DNA of 64,000 nt from Legionellales bacterium (GTDB taxonomy: Bacteria > Pseudomonadota > Gammaproteobacteria > Eutrophobiales > Eutrophobiaceae): the NCBI GenBank assembly GCA_002721165.1, contig PBJS01000025.1, positions 4,805 through 68,804 of the forward strand, in the 5' to 3' direction. Under the pieces are notes generated by a model. The model saw only the letters and a list, made by a program, of their open reading frames with translations, was not told the DNA's origin and made no database searches. This document shows, in pieces, positions 52,543-61,209 of this stretch. Positions within the stretch are counted from its first letter, which is position 1; each line of letters starts with the position of its first letter. Position numbers and translations under genes: made by a program.

Positions 52543-53757
52543 ATGAAAACATATTTGGTTGGTGGCGCAGTTCGTGACAAATTATTAGGTATCCCTATTA
52601 AAGATAGAGATTGGGTAGTCACAGGTGCGACACCAGAAGAAATGATCAATGAAGGTTTTAAAGCTGTTGGTGAAGATTTCCCGGTATTTCTACATCCACA
52701 AACAAAAGAGGAATATGCGCTTGCCCGTACAGAACGTAAGTCTGGGAAAGGTTATAAAGGTTTTACATTTTACTCCTCTCCTGAAATTATGCTTGAAGAG
52801 GACTTAAAACGTAGAGACATAACCATAAACGCGATTGCTGAAGATGAAAATGGAAATTTAATAGACCCATACGATGGTAAAACTGATTTAAAAAATGGTA
52901 TTTTACGCCATGTTTCCTCTGCATTTGTAGAAGACCCTCTCCGTGTGTTACGTGTTGCTCGTTTTGCTGCTTGTTTTGGTTTCAAAATAGCTGATGAAAC
53001 AATGGAATTACTAAAAATAATTTCCAAATCTGGGGAATTAAATGAACTGATACCGGAACGTGTTTGGACAGAAATGAAAAAAGCGTTAACTGGAAAATAT
53101 CCATCACGTTTCATTCTTGCACTTAGATCGTGTAATGCTTTAGAAAAACTTTTTCCTGAAATAGAATCATTATTTGGTGTTCCTCAAGATAAAAAATATC
53201 ATCCTGAGATTGATGTGGGAAGACATACATTGATGTCTCTAAATCAGTCAGTAAGATTATCGCCAGACCCCTTAATACGTTTTGCTGTACTTGTACATGA
53301 TCTTGGAAAAGCAACTACGCCAAAAGAACAATTACCAAACCATGACGGACATGAGGAACGTGGAGTCAGCATAATAAATTCTTTTTGTAAACGATATAAA
53401 ATTCCAAATAAGTATCAGGATCTTGCTGTGTGTGTATCGGAGTTTCATCTAGACTGCCATCGAATACAAGAGATGGGGGCGGAAGAGGTATTAGAAAAAC
53501 TAGAAAAACTCGACGCATTCAGAAGAACAGAAAGATTTAAACAATTTTTAATTGCATGTGAATCTGATTCGAGGGGTCGTGCTGGTTATGAAGATAAAGA
53601 ATTTCCTCAAGCTAAATATTTTCTTAATGCGTTAGAACTTTCAAAAAATATTGATCTAGATTTATTAAAAAATAAAGGGCTTGAAGGGAAAAAACTTGGT
53701 GATGCATTGAAAAAAGAGCGCATTGAGACTCTAAAGGAAAAATTACTGTCAAACTAA
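52543..53757 (+). CDS. cca: CCA tRNA nucleotidyltransferase (multifunctional)
   Basis: Adds and repairs the 3'-CCA of tRNAs. It has 404 residues: N-terminal GGAVRDKLLGIPIKDRDWVV, RRDITINAIAEDENG and EDPLRVLRVARF (the class II head and neck), and a C-terminal HD domain (VLVHDLGKAT and NHDGHEERG) giving phosphatase/phosphodiesterase activity in the Escherichia coli type. Length and HD motif support the multifunctional form. Confidence 0.96.
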   Translation: MKTYLVGGAVRDKLLGIPIKDRDWVVTGATPEEMINEGFKAVGEDFPVFLHPQTKEEYALARTERKSGKGYKGFTFYSSPEIMLEEDLKRRDITINAIAEDENGNLIDPYDGKTDLKNGILRHVSSAFVEDPLRVLRVARFAACFGFKIADETMELLKIISKSGELNELIPERVWTEMKKALTGKYPSRFILALRSCNALEKLFPEIESLFGVPQDKKYHPEIDVGRHTLMSLNQSVRLSPDPLIRFAVLVHDLGKATTPKEQLPNHDGHEERGVSIINSFCKRYKIPNKYQDLAVCVSEFHLDCHRIQEMGAEEVLEKLEKLDAFRRTERFKQFLIACESDSRGRAGYEDKEFPQAKYFLNALELSKNIDLDLLKNKGLEGKKLGDALKKERIETLKEKLLSN

Positions 53758-53773
53758 AATCTTTATTTAGTTA

Positions 53774-54574
53774 TTAAACAAACATAAATAATAATATAGT
53801 GCCTAGTATCAATCGATATATGACAAATGGCAACATTCCGATTCTATCTAAAAATTTCAGAAAAAGATGAATCGTAAAAAAAGAGCTCAGAGCCGATAAG
53901 ATAACAGTAATAATAAAATTAAAGATATCAATATCGTTACCAACTTGTATCAAATTTGAAGCTTCATATAGCGCTGCTGCTAATATTATAGGTACAGATA
54001 TAAAAAACGAAAATTTTACAGCAGTATTGCGATCAAGACCTAACATAAGTCCAGTCGTCATAGTAATACCCGAACGTGATGCACCAGGAATAAATGCCAA
54101 TATTTGTAGTGATCCTATAATTAATGCATCTTTTTTATTAATGGAATTTATTGATCTTTGTCGTTTTCCAATCACATCTGATAACCATAATAATAAACCA
54201 AAAAAGATAGTTGAAAATGAGATTAATAAGGGGTTACGAAAGTAGTATGAAATAATGTCTCGAAAAAGAAACCCTGCTATAAGAACTGGTAAACTAGCGA
54301 GTACAATAAACCAAAATAACCTAAAATTCTCCTCAACGTAGTTCAATTTAAATACGGGGGCAAACCCGCTAACTAAGATACTCCTAAAGTCTTTTCTAAA
54401 ATAAAAAATAACTGCAAATAAACTCCCCAAATGTGCGGCCACATCAATTGCCAAACCCTGATCTTTCCAGTTCATTAATTGTGGCAAAAGTATTAAATGC
54501 GCAGAACTAGAAATAGGTAAAAATTCTGTAATCCCCTGAATTACAGATAAAATTATAATTTGCATTAAGTCCAT
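53774..54574 (-). CDS. uppP: Undecaprenyl-diphosphate phosphatase
   Basis: A 266-residue inner-membrane enzyme that recycles the lipid carrier for peptidoglycan. It has about eight helices; ITEFLPISSSAHLIL (E-rich motif) and the P-loop-like PGASRSGITM are the two active-site motifs. It is last of a minus-strand run after a lipoprotein and a MidA-like methyltransferase, and converges on cca. Confidence 0.96.
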   Translation of the reverse strand: MDLMQIIILSVIQGITEFLPISSSAHLILLPQLMNWKDQGLAIDVAAHLGSLFAVIFYFRKDFRSILVSGFAPVFKLNYVEENFRLFWFIVLASLPVLIAGFLFRDIISYYFRNPLLISFSTIFFGLLLWLSDVIGKRQRSINSINKKDALIIGSLQILAFIPGASRSGITMTTGLMLGLDRNTAVKFSFFISVPIILAAALYEASNLIQVGNDIDIFNFIITVILSALSSFFTIHLFLKFLDRIGMLPFVIYRLILGTILLFMFV

Positions 54575-54592
54575 GATAAATCCAATAAATAA

Positions 54593-55306
54593 TTAAATAG
54601 GTAAAAACACAGCTGTTGCCATATTCTGAATTATCTTCTTGATGCCTCTTTGTTTTTTGTTAGCCAAAATTATAGCCATATTATCTTGAGTTGCTATCAA
54701 CTTACCGAAAAGTCTTTCATAACTTAAATTTCTGATTTTATCATCAGATAAAGAATTGCTGATCAAAAATAATTTTCCTGTTGAATCATAATCATTACTA
54801 AGCTTCCACATAGCTATCTCGATATTTCTCGCACAATTATATAATTTCTGAGGATCAACCGAATCAATTATATAAAATTTCGATTTGTAATTATAAGACT
54901 TCATTATCATTGACATTAAACCAGAAACAAATGCAAAAACACGATCTCCTTCATATTCATCATTAAAAACTAATCGTATTGATTCTATATCATGTGTACC
55001 CTCAAGCTCAGGAAAATCCCATGTATGTTTTAAGTCGAACAATCTAACTATATTTTCATCAGCAATTTTATAAGGCGACTTTTTCAATTCTCGAGGGTTG
55101 CGTTTATATAGCTTAGACATTAGTTCTTTTAATAATCTATGTGACTCGTTTATGTGTATTTCTATTACATTATCAATATCTGACTTTGCTAGTTGTGAAA
55201 TACCTGAATCTTTTTTTATTGGTTGATTTTCTCTCACAACCTCCCTATTACAACCATAATTTAAAGAGATGCATAGAAAAATTATAAGATATTTTAACAA
55301 TAACAT
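54593..55306 (-). CDS. Conserved lipoprotein, unknown function
   Basis: A 237-residue protein with a lipoprotein signal (LIIFLCISLNYGC, acylated cysteine at about residue 19). The mature part holds KLYKRNPRELKK, DEYEGDRVFAFVSGL and DPQKLYNCARNIEIAMWKL, which I recall as segments of an uncharacterised gammaproteobacterial family. It has no catalytic motif that I recognise. It lies between the MidA-like gene (6 bp) and uppP (18 bp), likely cotranscribed; a cell-envelope role is inference. Confidence 0.7.
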   Translation of the reverse strand: MLLLKYLIIFLCISLNYGCNREVVRENQPIKKDSGISQLAKSDIDNVIEIHINESHRLLKELMSKLYKRNPRELKKSPYKIADENIVRLFDLKHTWDFPELEGTHDIESIRLVFNDEYEGDRVFAFVSGLMSMIMKSYNYKSKFYIIDSVDPQKLYNCARNIEIAMWKLSNDYDSTGKLFLISNSLSDDKIRNLSYERLFGKLIATQDNMAIILANKKQRGIKKIIQNMATAVFLPI

Positions 55307-55312
55307 TAGAAG

Positions 55313-56512
55313 TTAAAGTTGGCTTCTTTGATTCATTTTAGAAAAACCTAATAATTCTTTGTTATATTTTTTTGTTAACGCAATAAATTTAAAGCGTTCC
55401 CCCATTTCATCTGGCATTGTTAAGGTACGTAACTCTTGTGAAACCTTTGTTTGTGATTTTATATCTAACAAATTCATATCTGGTACCAAATTTTCAAGTC
55501 CACATCCAAAAAGAAAATATGTTTGGTTCGTATAGCCACTAATATTCATCCCAATTTCTTCTGCATATTCTGCAACTGCGGTAAAATTAACGCATGTTGT
55601 TATATCCTGCAATCCTGGATAAAAAAATGGATCATTATGAACATAGTGTCGATAGTGGCATAATAAATTACCATCACTTTTTTCATTATGATAGTAATCC
55701 GACATCGAATACCCATAATCAATAAGTAAAATTACACCTTTTTTAATAATAGATTGGATTGAATTCAGCCATACTTTAAGATTAATGTTTATCTCCGAAT
55801 AATAACTTTCGGGGAACGGTGTAAGTAATTTTTTTTCGAGTCTTGTTAAATTATCAATCAACTGATCATCAGCATCAACATCAATCCAACAAAAATTATT
55901 TTTATAAAAGGTTACTTTTTCTTCTTTGAATGAATTGGATTCTTTTTTAAAACGTTTAACAGGTAAGGCATCTAAAACCTCATTTGCTAGCACTAAACCT
56001 TCAAAATTTACCTCAGAAATACTATTCAACCATATAATACTGTCCATATATTGAGGAATTGATTGTTTTAATAATTGTTTTTGTCTAAGTTTTAAATGAG
56101 TACTTACTTCAAGTATGTAATATTTATCAGGGAGTGAATTATGTTTTTCTAAATTTAACAATAGATCTCTTGCCATAATGCCATCTCCAGCGCCTATTTC
56201 TAAAATAGATGGCTCTTTGAAATCTCCTAATATTTGCCTGCATTGAGAGGCTAAACATTTTGAGAAAAAAGGTGATATTTGAGGAGCTGTTACAAAATCT
56301 CCTTTGGGGCCAAACTTTTGAATATCAGAACTGTAATAACCCAAACTTGGGTGGTACAAAACTAAATCCATATATTCATCAAAGCCTATAGCGCCTTCCT
56401 GTCTGTCAATTATATCTCTAATATATACAGACAATTTTTCACTTTGCGTCCGCGCCTCAGGATCCGGCCTAGGTAACAATGAGTTATTTTTTGTTAGTTT
56501 GGATTGTCTCAT
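55313..56512 (-). CDS. MidA/NDUFAF7-family SAM methyltransferase
   Basis: A 399-residue protein of the DUF185 family, with the conserved LYHPSLGYYSSDIQKFGPKGDFVTAPQISPFF and the SAM motif ILEIGAGDGIMARDLL, then VLANEVLDALPVKRF. The mitochondrial homologue NDUFAF7 methylates an arginine of complex I subunit NDUFS2; the bacterial substrate is unknown. It is divergent from the SDR gene, 100 bp away. Confidence 0.87.
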   Translation of the reverse strand: MRQSKLTKNNSLLPRPDPEARTQSEKLSVYIRDIIDRQEGAIGFDEYMDLVLYHPSLGYYSSDIQKFGPKGDFVTAPQISPFFSKCLASQCRQILGDFKEPSILEIGAGDGIMARDLLLNLEKHNSLPDKYYILEVSTHLKLRQKQLLKQSIPQYMDSIIWLNSISEVNFEGLVLANEVLDALPVKRFKKESNSFKEEKVTFYKNNFCWIDVDADDQLIDNLTRLEKKLLTPFPESYYSEININLKVWLNSIQSIIKKGVILLIDYGYSMSDYYHNEKSDGNLLCHYRHYVHNDPFFYPGLQDITTCVNFTAVAEYAEEIGMNISGYTNQTYFLFGCGLENLVPDMNLLDIKSQTKVSQELRTLTMPDEMGERFKFIALTKKYNKELLGFSKMNQRSQL

Positions 56513-56612
56513 ACCAATTCCATGTTATTCTGTTTAAAAAATGATTCAAGAAAACTTTTTTTGATACCCAGAATCTCTAAATTTTCGATTATATTAAAAA
56601 TTCAGTGTTGAA

Positions 56613-57344
56613 ATGAAAAATAGAACCGTATTAATAACAGGCGCAGCTAAAAATATCGGAGCAACAATAGCAAAAGAGCTTCATAGTTCCGGGATGAAAA
56701 TTATTATTCACTATAATCGTTCGCAAAAAGAAGCGACCAAACTGGTTGATGAGCTTAATGACCTTCGTGAAAATTCTGCTATAAAAATACAGGCCGACCT
56801 TAAAAAAAAGGAATGTTACTCGATGCTGATTAATGCGGCTCTTGACTTTACAGGAAAAATTGATGTTTTAATAAATAATGCCTCTGCCTTCTACCCGACT
56901 CCACTTAATGATATAAATGAAAAAAAATGGAATGAATTAATTAATATAAATTTAAAGGCTCCATTATTTATTTCAAAGCTTGCTGCTGAATCATTAAAAG
57001 AAAATAATGGATGTATTATTAATATTACAGACATTCATGCATCTAACCCGTTAATAAATCATGCCATTTATTGCATATCAAAAGCAGGCCTGATCATTCT
57101 TACAAAATCTCTAGCAAAAGAACTAGCGCCTAATATTCGCGTCAATGCAATTTCACCAGGTGCAATCACTTGGCCAGATGGCATGGATGGTGAAACAAAG
57201 GAAAACATAATAAATCAAACTGTTCTCAAAAAAATGGGGGATGCTAAGGATATTGCTAAAACTGTAATTTTTCTTATTGAAGATGCTAGCTACATAACTG
57301 GTCAAATATTGAATGTTGACGGCGGGAAAACACTATTTTTATAA
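56613..57344 (+). CDS. Pteridine-reductase-like short-chain dehydrogenase
   Basis: A 243-residue SDR. The coenzyme motif TGAAKNIGATIAKEL is at residues 9-23; NNASAFYPT and the active-site YCISK (in HAIYCISKAGLIILTK) are intact, and the C-terminus closes with GQILNVDGG. The NNASAFYPT variant and the folate genes folK and folB next door suggest dihydromonapterin or pteridine reductase (FolM/PTR1-like). It converges on a lipoprotein gene with a 4-bp gap. Confidence 0.83.
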   Translation: MKNRTVLITGAAKNIGATIAKELHSSGMKIIIHYNRSQKEATKLVDELNDLRENSAIKIQADLKKKECYSMLINAALDFTGKIDVLINNASAFYPTPLNDINEKKWNELININLKAPLFISKLAAESLKENNGCIINITDIHASNPLINHAIYCISKAGLIILTKSLAKELAPNIRVNAISPGAITWPDGMDGETKENIINQTVLKKMGDAKDIAKTVIFLIEDASYITGQILNVDGGKTLFL

Positions 57345-57348
57345 GACT

Positions 57349-57759
57349 TCAATCAAATTCAGGAAAGGGATAGTCAACAAACCACTGCTTATTTTCTTTA
57401 TTAAACCACCAGTTTTGCTTTAACTTCAATTTTTTAATTGTTCCTTGTGTTTTAAGAAAGTAAGTAATCGTAGTCTCAACGTACGCCTCATCATGTTCTT
57501 TATTGATCGTTTTTTCTGTCACCTCTATTCCGGTTACACTAATTTCTTCCAATCCATCTAGTTTCGCAGGTGGTTGTTTACCGTCCGGAGAATAGTGATA
57601 GCTGTACGCTTCTTTGTACATTCCCCACCTCAAAGCGACATTATAATAAGTCACTGTATTTTCAAGACTATCGACTGTTTCACGAACCTTAAAAGAGTTA
57701 CATGATTGCAGCAATACCATCAACAGAAACGATATTGGAAAAATCATAGATTTTTTCAT
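57349..57759 (-). CDS. Small lipoprotein, unknown function
   Basis: A 136-residue protein with a lipoprotein signal (MIFPISFLLMVLLQSC) and a nuclear-transport-factor-like beta domain (AYVETTITYFLKTQGTIKKL, then LKQNWWFNKENKQWFVDYPFP). I start at the ATG at 57759, because the GAGGAG ribosome-binding sequence lies within a possible GTG-started extension. It follows folK by 37 bp on the same strand. No known function. Confidence 0.75.
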   Translation of the reverse strand: MKKSMIFPISFLLMVLLQSCNSFKVRETVDSLENTVTYYNVALRWGMYKEAYSYHYSPDGKQPPAKLDGLEEISVTGIEVTEKTINKEHDEAYVETTITYFLKTQGTIKKLKLKQNWWFNKENKQWFVDYPFPEFD

Positions 57760-57796
57760 ATTAGTCACTCTCCTCACTAAAATTCTATACGAAAAA

Positions 57797-58297
57797 TTAA
57801 ATGTTTTGAAAAGTATCGGCCTCTATGGACTTTATGGGTTGCGTAGATATATCAAACTTTTCCCACAAAGTACTGATTTTTTCACCAATGACAGGATGAA
57901 TTAAATCTGGCTCAATATCACATAGTGGTTTCAATACAAAACTATAATTCGTTATATCATCTCTTGGTATATTATGTTCACTGCTAATAATGTCACCAAA
58001 TAACAACAAATCGATATCGAGAGTTCTTGAAGTATGTGGCGGCTGATTTCTCTTTCTTCCAAAACGATACTCAATTTCCCTCAATTTGAGTTCTAAATCT
58101 TCGATACCAAGACTTGTCTTAATCTTTACAACTAAATTATAAAAATCATCTCCTATCATACCAATGGGTTTACTCTGATATATCGGCGAAATTTTAATTT
58201 CGCTAAAAGAAGATTTAAGATCATTTAAAGAGCCTTGTATATTTTTTCTTTTATCAATATTGCTACCAATCCCAATATAGACACTTATCATCTTCAT
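57797..58297 (-). CDS. folK: 2-amino-4-hydroxy-6-hydroxymethyldihydropteridine diphosphokinase
   Basis: Pyrophosphorylates hydroxymethyldihydropterin for folate. It has 166 residues: VYIGIGSNIDKRKNI, the PIGMIGDDFYNLVVKI region and the metal-binding RTLDIDLLLFG. It overlaps the end of folB by 4 bp (ATGA), consistent with coupling of successive pathway steps. Confidence 0.95.
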   Translation of the reverse strand: MKMISVYIGIGSNIDKRKNIQGSLNDLKSSFSEIKISPIYQSKPIGMIGDDFYNLVVKIKTSLGIEDLELKLREIEYRFGRKRNQPPHTSRTLDIDLLLFGDIISSEHNIPRDDITNYSFVLKPLCDIEPDLIHPVIGEKISTLWEKFDISTQPIKSIEADTFQNI

Positions 58298-58650
58298 TTT
58301 TTTTTGCCGCGCTCTATGATTACTCCCACATCTCTTGCGCCGCGTATAGCACCTATTTTATTTAATGATAATCGTAACCATGGAACATCAAACTCCGTCA
58401 GTACAATTTCAGCTATCCTCTCTGCAAGAGTCTCAACCAACCCAAACTCGCTATCACCAACAAAACTAATTAAACGTTTTGACACTGCTTTATAGTCTAG
58501 GGCATCTTCAATTTTATCGCTAGATGCCGCCTTTTTTACATCTGTTGCCATTTCTAGATCGAGAATTACAGTCTGCTTAATTTTCCGCTCCCAATCATAT
58601 ATACCAACTATTGTTTCTATTTTTAAGTCTCTGAGAAAAATAATATCCAT
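58294..58650 (-). CDS. folB: Dihydroneopterin aldolase
   Basis: Converts dihydroneopterin to hydroxymethyldihydropterin. It has 118 residues from the ATG at 58650 (MDIIFLRDLKIETIVGIYDWERK), a better fit than the five-residue longer form. The conserved VETLAERIAEIVL and active-site lysine in LNKIGAIRGARDVGVIIER are present. Confidence 0.94.
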   Translation of the reverse strand: MDIIFLRDLKIETIVGIYDWERKIKQTVILDLEMATDVKKAASSDKIEDALDYKAVSKRLISFVGDSEFGLVETLAERIAEIVLTEFDVPWLRLSLNKIGAIRGARDVGVIIERGKKK

Positions 58651-58665
58651 AGATTTAAATACCAT

Positions 58666-58682
58666 TTATATATATATATATT
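58666..58682. repeat. Short (TA)n tract between folB and plsY
   Basis: About eight TA dinucleotides in a row lie in the 78-bp divergent gap. Such a tract could slip during replication. Confidence 0.7.
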
Positions 58683-58728
58683 AAGCTATAGGTTAATCTT
58701 GCTTCTTTATAAAGATTTTAATGTAATA

Positions 58729-59328
58729 ATGCTAATTAATACTCTTTTAATTTTTTCAGCGTACTTATTAGGTTCGTTATCAGCGGCTATTTTAGTTTGT
58801 AAAATCCTCGGCTTATCTGATCCTCGTGCTGGAGGTTCTGGTAACCCAGGAACAACAAACGTAATGCGATTACACGGGAAAAAAGCAGCGCTACTAACTT
58901 TAACAGGTGACATCATTAAGGGAATTATCCCCGTATTAATTGCTAAAGTCATTGTTAGTTCCGAATTTATTATCGCTCTATCCGGTTTAGCCGCATTTTT
59001 AGGTCATATTTTTCCGATCTATTTCAAGTTTAAAGGAGGTAAAGGTGTAGCAACTTTAATCGGTGTTCTTTTCGCAACACATTGGTTGTTTGGTGCGATT
59101 TATGTGGCGATATGGCTGTTGACTGCAGCAATATTTCGATACTCTTCTCTAGCCGCATTAATCGCGACATTTTCAATACCAGTTTACGCCTATTTTTTGG
59201 AGCAAAATTTACAGTACGCTATTAGTTTTTCGATAATAACAGTGATTCTTTTCTGGAGACACAAATCTAATATATATAAATTGTTTTATGGAAAAGAAAA
59301 TAAAATCGGGCAACACGAACATAAGTAA
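58729..59328 (+). CDS. plsY: Glycerol-3-phosphate acyltransferase PlsY
   Basis: Uses acyl-phosphate to acylate glycerol-3-phosphate, first step of phospholipid synthesis. It has 199 residues and about five helices; cytoplasmic motifs are AYLLGSLSAAILV, SGNPGTTNVMRLHGKKAA and FKFKGGKGVAT. I start at the ATG at 58729 (MLINTLLIF); a 10-residue longer start exists. plsC lies elsewhere in this window. Confidence 0.94.
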   Translation: MLINTLLIFSAYLLGSLSAAILVCKILGLSDPRAGGSGNPGTTNVMRLHGKKAALLTLTGDIIKGIIPVLIAKVIVSSEFIIALSGLAAFLGHIFPIYFKFKGGKGVATLIGVLFATHWLFGAIYVAIWLLTAAIFRYSSLAALIATFSIPVYAYFLEQNLQYAISFSIITVILFWRHKSNIYKLFYGKENKIGQHEHK

Positions 59329-59333
59329 ATAAA

Positions 59334-60338
59334 TTAAATATCATCTATTGGCCATCTCGGTTTTGCTTTAAAACACAACGGATCATGTTGACCATTTTTA
59401 ATTCTGAGGTAGCCAGCGTATGCGACCATGGCGCCATTATCAGTACAATATTCATCGCGTGGAAAAAAAACCTCCCCGCCCTCTTTATTAAACATATCTG
59501 TCAGGCCTTGTTGTAATTGTTTATTTGCACTAACTCCGCCTGCGACGACCAATTGTTTAATCCCAGTATCATTAATTGCACGTTTACATTTTATTACAAA
59601 AGTATCGACAATTGCGTCTACAAATGCTCTGGCAATATCTGCTTTTGTTTGTTCGTTAATATTCTCTGCATTTATAGTATTTAATGCATAAGTTTTCAAT
59701 CCGCTAAAACTAAAATCAAGGCCTGGGCGATCTGTCATCGGTCTTGGAAACTTAAACCGGCTACTAACGCCTTGTTCTGCTAAAGCTGACAGCGCCGGTC
59801 CTCCGGGATAGGGTAATCCCAATATTTTTGCCGTTTTATCAAAAGCCTCTCCAGCAGCATCGTCTACAGATTCACCAAGTATTTTGAAAGTTCCAGGGGC
59901 TTTTACGTTAACAATTTGTGTGTGTCCGCCCGACACTAATAATGCCAAAAATGGATATTGTGGGGTATTTTTTTCAAGCATAAGCGCCAATAAGTGTGCC
60001 TCCATATGATGCACTCCGATTGCTGGTAGAGAAAGAGCGTAAGCTAAACTTCTTCCAACTGTGCTTCCAACTAGTAATGACCCCATAAGTCCCGGGCCTA
60101 TGGTATAGGCAACGCCATTCAACAAACTAAATTCTGTCTTAGCCTCAGAAAGCGTTTTTTTTACTAAGGGTAAAACTTTTAAGACATGTTCGCGCGAAGC
60201 TAATTCCGGCACAACGCCACCGAACCTATTATGTAAACCTATCTGACTATACAAACAATGACCCAATATCCCGAATTCAGAGTCATAAACTGCTATCGCT
60301 GTTTCATCACACGAGGTTTCTATTCCTAGAACTTGCAT
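59334..60338 (-). CDS. tsaD: tRNA N6-threonylcarbamoyladenosine synthase component TsaD
   Basis: Transfers the threonylcarbamoyl group to A37 of ANN-decoding tRNAs. It has 334 residues of the Kae1/Gcp fold: GIETSCDETAIAVYD, the metal-binding HHMEAHL, LLVSGGHTQIV and PRDEYCTDNGAMVAYAG. It is divergent from rpsU. Confidence 0.97.
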   Translation of the reverse strand: MQVLGIETSCDETAIAVYDSEFGILGHCLYSQIGLHNRFGGVVPELASREHVLKVLPLVKKTLSEAKTEFSLLNGVAYTIGPGLMGSLLVGSTVGRSLAYALSLPAIGVHHMEAHLLALMLEKNTPQYPFLALLVSGGHTQIVNVKAPGTFKILGESVDDAAGEAFDKTAKILGLPYPGGPALSALAEQGVSSRFKFPRPMTDRPGLDFSFSGLKTYALNTINAENINEQTKADIARAFVDAIVDTFVIKCKRAINDTGIKQLVVAGGVSANKQLQQGLTDMFNKEGGEVFFPRDEYCTDNGAMVAYAGYLRIKNGQHDPLCFKAKPRWPIDDI

Positions 60339-60376
60339 TTAAATGCCTATTTCATTGAAAAATGGTAATTTTTGCA

Positions 60377-60404
60377 TTGCAATTTCACATATTCTCACTA
60401 AAAT
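60377..60404 (+). promoter_or_regulatory. Possible promoter of the rpsU-dnaG-rpoD operon
   Basis: TTGCAA (60377-60382), 16 bp, TAAAAT (60399-60404), about 42 bp before rpsU in the 108-bp divergent gap. Confidence 0.45.
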
Positions 60405-60446
60405 GTCCGCTTTTTTTTACTAAACTTAATCAGGAAAACAAATACT

Positions 60447-60662
60447 ATGCCTTCAGTTAAGGTAAGAGACAATGAGCCATTTGATATCGCAATGCGCCGA
60501 TTCAAGCGTGCTTGCGAAAAAGCAGGTACTCTGGCTGATGTTCATCGACGTGAGTTTTACGAGAAACCAACACAAGTAAGAAAACGTAAAGCTGCCGCAG
60601 CTGTCAAACGATCTCAGAAACAAGCTTCTAGAAATATCCTACATCGCATCCGCCCATATTAA
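60447..60662 (+). CDS. rpsU: 30S ribosomal protein bS21
   Basis: A 71-residue basic protein, beginning MPSVKVRDNEPFDIAMRRFKRACEKAG and ending in the arginine/lysine-rich tail. It is first of the macromolecular-synthesis operon rpsU-yqeY-dnaG-rpoD. Confidence 0.98.
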   Translation: MPSVKVRDNEPFDIAMRRFKRACEKAGTLADVHRREFYEKPTQVRKRKAAAAVKRSQKQASRNILHRIRPY

Positions 60663-60691
60663 CTAACCCGCTAAATATAGCTCACTCAGAA

Positions 60692-61141
60692 GTGTCTGGC
60701 ATTAAAACTCAAATTAGTAACGATGTAAAAGATGCCATGCGCAGCAAAGATAAAGATCGTCTCGCTGCTTTAAGGCTTATACTGGCTGCATTTAAACAAA
60801 AAGAAGTTGATGAACGTATTGAATTATCTGATGAGCAAAGTATTTCTATATTAAACAAAATGGCAAAGCAACACCGTGATTCTATAGAGCAATTTGGTCA
60901 AGCAAATCGAGATGATTTAATTAAAAAAGAACAGTTAGAGCTAGACATTATCGAATCTTATTTGCCTGAGAAATTATCAGAAGAAGAGGTCAACTTACTA
61001 ATTGATGAAGCTATATCCGAAACAGGGGCAAATTCAGTAAAAGACATGGGCAAGGTCATCGGCTTGCTTAAGGGGAAACTTCAAGGCCAAGCTGATATGG
61101 GTGAAGTAAGTAGATTAATCAGAGGTAAATTAGGTAGTTAA
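60692..61141 (+). CDS. yqeY: YqeY/GatB-related protein
   Basis: A 149-residue protein with the GatB/YqeY tail domain: LAALRLILAAFKQKEVDERIEL, IESYLPEKLSEEE, and GANSVKDMGKVIGLLKGKLQGQADMGEVS. The domain binds tRNA in GatB; the standalone protein has no proven role. The start is GTG. Its place between rpsU and dnaG is conserved. Confidence 0.93.
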   Translation: MSGIKTQISNDVKDAMRSKDKDRLAALRLILAAFKQKEVDERIELSDEQSISILNKMAKQHRDSIEQFGQANRDDLIKKEQLELDIIESYLPEKLSEEEVNLLIDEAISETGANSVKDMGKVIGLLKGKLQGQADMGEVSRLIRGKLGS

Positions 61142-61209
61142 AGCAGAAAAACGTTCATTTCTTTTTACGGTCGCAGATTTGTTAAGTGCTGTTTATACTA
61201 TTTTATATT

